NCBI RefSeq assembly: GCF_000013745.1
Contig: NC_007925.1
Location: forward strand, 310,001-374,000
Length of the DNA stretch: 64,000 bases
Source of the DNA: Rhodopseudomonas_A palustris_F
GTDB taxonomy: Bacteria; Pseudomonadota; Alphaproteobacteria; Rhizobiales; Xanthobacteraceae
Direction of reading: 5' to 3'
In this document: positions 61,817 through 64,000 of the stretch, piece by piece
Position numbering within the stretch: position 1 is the stretch's first letter
How the letters are laid out: the number at the start of each line of letters is the position of its first letter
Translations under genes and position numbers: made by a program
The notes under the pieces: generated by a model
Databases searched by the model: none
The model's input: the letters and a program-made list of their open reading frames with translations, nothing else
What the model was told of the DNA's origin: nothing

Positions 61817-62317
61817 GTGGATATGAGAGACAGCAGCGAAAGCACCGGGTTCTTCCGCGCCGAAACGGCGGCCGAGGACACCCCTCACCAGCACGCGCAG
61901 CTGACCGGCTGCCCGTGGCACGACGTCAACGAAATGCTGCAATCGGTCGGGCTGCGGCCGACCCGGCAGCGCATGGCGCTGGGCTGGCTGTTGTTCGGCA
62001 AGGGCGCGCGGCATCTCACCGCCGAAATGCTGTACGAGGAAGCCACCCACGCCAAAGTCCCGGTGTCGCTCGCCACGGTCTACAACACCTTGAACCAACT
62101 GACCGACGCCGGACTGCTGCGGCAGGTCAGCGTGGACGGCACCAAGACCTATTTCGACACCAACGTCACCCAGCACCACCACTTCTATCTCGAGAACAAC
62201 CACGAATTGATCGACATCCCGGTGACCCACGTGTCGCTGCAGAACATGCCGACGGTGCCGGCCGGCTACGAGATCAGCCGGGTCGACATGGTGGTGCGGC
62301 TGCGCAAGATCGGCTGA
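61817..62317 (+). CDS. irr: Iron response regulator Irr (Fur family)
   Basis: Irr controls heme synthesis and iron genes in Rhizobiales; it is stable under iron limitation and degraded when it binds heme. The 166-residue protein has the heme regulatory motif GCPWHD at 31-36, a winged helix with RPTRQRMALGWLLF near 48 and LATVYNTLNQLTDAGLL near 85. The HHH heme site is at 120-122. The start is a GTG; an ATG two codons later is equally possible. It is divergent from fabA. Confidence 0.96.
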   Translation: MDMRDSSESTGFFRAETAAEDTPHQHAQLTGCPWHDVNEMLQSVGLRPTRQRMALGWLLFGKGARHLTAEMLYEEATHAKVPVSLATVYNTLNQLTDAGLLRQVSVDGTKTYFDTNVTQHHHFYLENNHELIDIPVTHVSLQNMPTVPAGYEISRVDMVVRLRKIG

Positions 62318-62334
62318 GCGCCTCGCCAACGCTC

Positions 62335-62712
62335 CTAGGGGCTAGGCAACGACTGGTCGGCGGGATTTTTTTCTTCGATCAGCACCTCGATCCGCTTGAT
62401 ATCGAGGCCGTTGCGCGTGCTGTCGGCCTGGAGCCGCGCCAAGCGCTCGCGCAATTGATCCAGCCCCTCCGCCGGCTCCGGGCCGCGATTGGGGTCGGCC
62501 GCGGGCATAACGCCGACTACGGTTGCGGTCTGCATAGCGTTCCCTTTAAAGGGGCCTGCTGACGGCGAAGTGCCGTTGGTGACCGCCGCTGAGGTCGCAG
62601 ATTTCCTGGGATAGGTGCGGTCGATCCAGCGCGACATAAACCAACCGAACAAGCACATCGCGGCGACGCCAATGGCCGGCCACGCTAACACCATGATGTC
62701 ATTGTGCGTCAT
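62335..62712 (-). CDS. Small membrane protein with coiled-coil tail
   Basis: A 125-residue protein I do not recognise. One membrane segment near the start (IMVLAWPAIGVAAMCLFGWFM) is followed by a basic loop, a Ser/Pro-rich stretch and a C-terminal helix with heptad-like leucines (LDQLRERLARLQ). A start 9 bases farther upstream (MTPMTHND) is possible. It overlaps the next small membrane gene by 14 bases, so the pair is translated together. Confidence 0.6.
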   Translation of the reverse strand: MTHNDIMVLAWPAIGVAAMCLFGWFMSRWIDRTYPRKSATSAAVTNGTSPSAGPFKGNAMQTATVVGVMPAADPNRGPEPAEGLDQLRERLARLQADSTRNGLDIKRIEVLIEEKNPADQSLPSP

Positions 62713-62947
62713 CGGGGTCATCCAGTTTTCGGAGAAACCACTGACCCGACCAATGTAGGAGCCAAGAGCCGCCAATGCAAATAATCGGCAGTCCATCCAG
62801 AAGGTTGGAGTTCCGCGGCGGGTCGCCGATCCCGTAAATCGTCACCGCCAAGGGAGTGAATACCCCCACCGTAATTACGGCAGCCGATACGGTATTGAAC
62901 CAGCTCGCGATCAGTTTGACGCTTTCGCTCCGGGCCTGGCCAGGCAT
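62699..62947 (-). CDS. Small two-helix membrane protein
   Basis: An 82-residue protein of unknown family with two hydrophobic segments (about residues 19-38 and 52-68) and a charged end (RKLDDPDDAQ). It lies ten bases downstream of the SH3-domain gene and overlaps the next gene, so the three form a likely operon. Confidence 0.6.
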   Translation of the reverse strand: MPGQARSESVKLIASWFNTVSAAVITVGVFTPLAVTIYGIGDPPRNSNLLDGLPIICIGGSWLLHWSGQWFLRKLDDPDDAQ

Positions 62948-62956
62948 TCCGCCCTC

Positions 62957-63487
62957 TCAATCCACCTTCTCGTCGGCGTAGACCCCCCACAGCCGTTCCT
63001 GCTGGATCCAGCCGTCGAAGCCGTTGCCGATTACCCGGCACCAGCCCTGCGCGCAGCGCTTCACCTGGGTGAGCACCCCGGCCTGCAGCCGCGCCGCAAC
63101 CGGGCTGGTGACGCTGGCGCTGTCATAGAGCGGCGCCAATTCGTCCTTGCTCTTCATCGTCACCACCGCGGTGCGGCGGCCCGACAGCAGCGAATGGTAG
63201 ACCCAGCCCTCGGCGCCTTCGGAATCCCGCACCCGTCGCCAGTTCTCGTATTCGGCGGTGATTTCCACCGGCAGCCCGGAGCGGGTGTAGACCCAGGCGA
63301 CGTCGTTGTCCTTGGTCGGGCCGGCGCGGACGTTCACATGGTCGGACTTCAGGCTGACATAGCGCGGAATCGGCAGGCCGCTGGCCGAGATGGGGCCGTC
63401 CTTCGCCGCATGGCCGACGGTCGCGGCAGCGCCCAACACCGCGCTTGCGACCACCAGTGACACCACAAACCGCTTGACCGCCATCAC
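62957..63487 (-). CDS. Secreted SH3-domain (DUF1058-like) protein
   Basis: A 176-residue protein with a signal peptide (RFVVSLVVASAVLGAAATVGHA) and two bacterial SH3-like repeats. The first, near 42-100 (SDHVNVRAGPTKDNDVAWVY), is the classic start of SH3_3 domains; the second begins at KDELAPLYDSASV. Such domains bind peptidoglycan or other cell-wall components in the periplasm. The start may be either of two adjacent ATGs. No enzymatic domain is fused to it. Confidence 0.88.
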   Translation of the reverse strand: MMAVKRFVVSLVVASAVLGAAATVGHAAKDGPISASGLPIPRYVSLKSDHVNVRAGPTKDNDVAWVYTRSGLPVEITAEYENWRRVRDSEGAEGWVYHSLLSGRRTAVVTMKSKDELAPLYDSASVTSPVAARLQAGVLTQVKRCAQGWCRVIGNGFDGWIQQERLWGVYADEKVD

Positions 63488-63977
63488 CCGTCTCCTGCCG
63501 CGCGCTAATCAATTTTTTAAGGGGATGCAGACGCCGGCGACCGTCCAGCGGTCCGGCCCCGTCAATGCTGCGATGCACCCCGCGTATCGACGCGAATCCG
63601 GCGGTTTCGAATGTCGGGAACTAGGCCTCTTGGGTTCTTGTCTTGGCCCGGCCTTCTGCTAGAGAGGACCGACCGTCGGGAGCCCGCGACGACGGCCGCT
63701 CCGCAAAAACCCATGGGCCACCGCTCGAAATTGCCGCGATCGCATTGCGCTGCAGTTTCCAGCAACCGGGTTAATGAGGACTGAACGCGTTGCCCCGGAA
63801 TGTTCAGTCGGCCTGATCCGACAGCCATCCGGAGACCGCGTCGGGCCGCTCGCCGGGGTGAGAACAACTCGCCCGGGGGACGAGACCCGGGGGACGAGAA
63901 GAGGGTGCTTGACGAAGTTGCGGCAGGGACGAAGCAGGCTTGGCCGCAGCAAGGCTGCAGCCCGTTGAGAGCAGGAC
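63488..63977. other. Divergent intergenic region upstream of the right-edge gene
   Basis: About 490 bases with no convincing gene. Near 63880 a short direct repeat (GGGGGACGAGA, GGGGGACGAGAAG) is seen. The palindromic repeat families found elsewhere are absent. Confidence 0.5.
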
Positions 63978-64000
63978 ATGTCGGTTAAGAAAAAGCCTCT
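63978..64000 (+). CDS. Start of a gene cut by the right edge, possibly a 2-hydroxyacid dehydrogenase
   Basis: An ATG preceded by GAGCAGGAC opens a frame reading MSVKKKP before the window ends. D-glycerate-type 2-hydroxyacid dehydrogenases of this bacterial group often begin with a similar basic stretch and sit beside the SH3-domain gene, but seven residues are far too few to be sure. Confidence 0.35.

Overview
The window is a G+C-rich alphaproteobacterial chromosome segment, most likely Rhodopseudomonas palustris or a close relative in the Bradyrhizobium group. The pointers are an Irr-type Fur protein with a heme-binding GCPWHD motif, the gene order hemJ-ppsR-maf-coaE-dnaQ-secB, an hslVU pair beside the his operon, and several families of dispersed palindromic repeats typical of that group. 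Almost everything is core housekeeping. There are no rRNA or tRNA genes, insertion sequences, prophage or CRISPR arrays, and I found no convincing undescribed multi-gene system.

Region 1 (1-7300) looks like the replication-origin neighbourhood. mnmG, mnmE, rho and hemJ all point left and ppsR-maf-coaE-dnaQ all point right. The gap between hemJ and ppsR has an AT-rich patch, degenerate DnaA-box-like nonamers and GANTC sites, and is the best oriC candidate. Three parS-like palindromes flank mnmG, but the rsmG-parA-parB genes usually found beside mnmG are not in the 648 bases after it.

Region 2 (7300-16500) holds nucleotide-pool, coenzyme A, replication-proofreading and protein-export genes (maf, coaE, dnaQ, secB), then a Tim44-like protein, the murein transglycosylase mltA, an Smr protein and the hslVU protease. 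Region 3 (16600-22200) is a histidine operon, hisB-DUF2628-hisH-hisA-orf-orf-hisF-hisE, followed by coaA. Two small unrecognised genes sit between hisA and hisF.

Region 4 (22200-36100) begins with a threefold tandem repeat of about 240 bp next to olsB. It then carries a hybrid sensor kinase, comM, a GGDEF protein, gshB, yraN, rsmI, an LppC-like lipoprotein, hemW and rdgB. Region 5 (36100-43500) is a heat-shock block: rph, hrcA, grpE, dnaK and dnaJ, with a near-perfect RpoH promoter before dnaK and a terminator after it.

Region 6 (43500-55500) has pmtA, an FMN reductase, pyrF, dapB, gpmA, an Ada-like alkyltransferase, nth, infC (AUU start) and glnD. Region 7 (55200-64000) has a crotonase, purC, a pirin and the unsaturated-fatty-acid set fabI, fabB and fabA, divergent from the iron regulator irr. 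It ends with small membrane and SH3-domain genes and the first codons of a gene running off the right edge.
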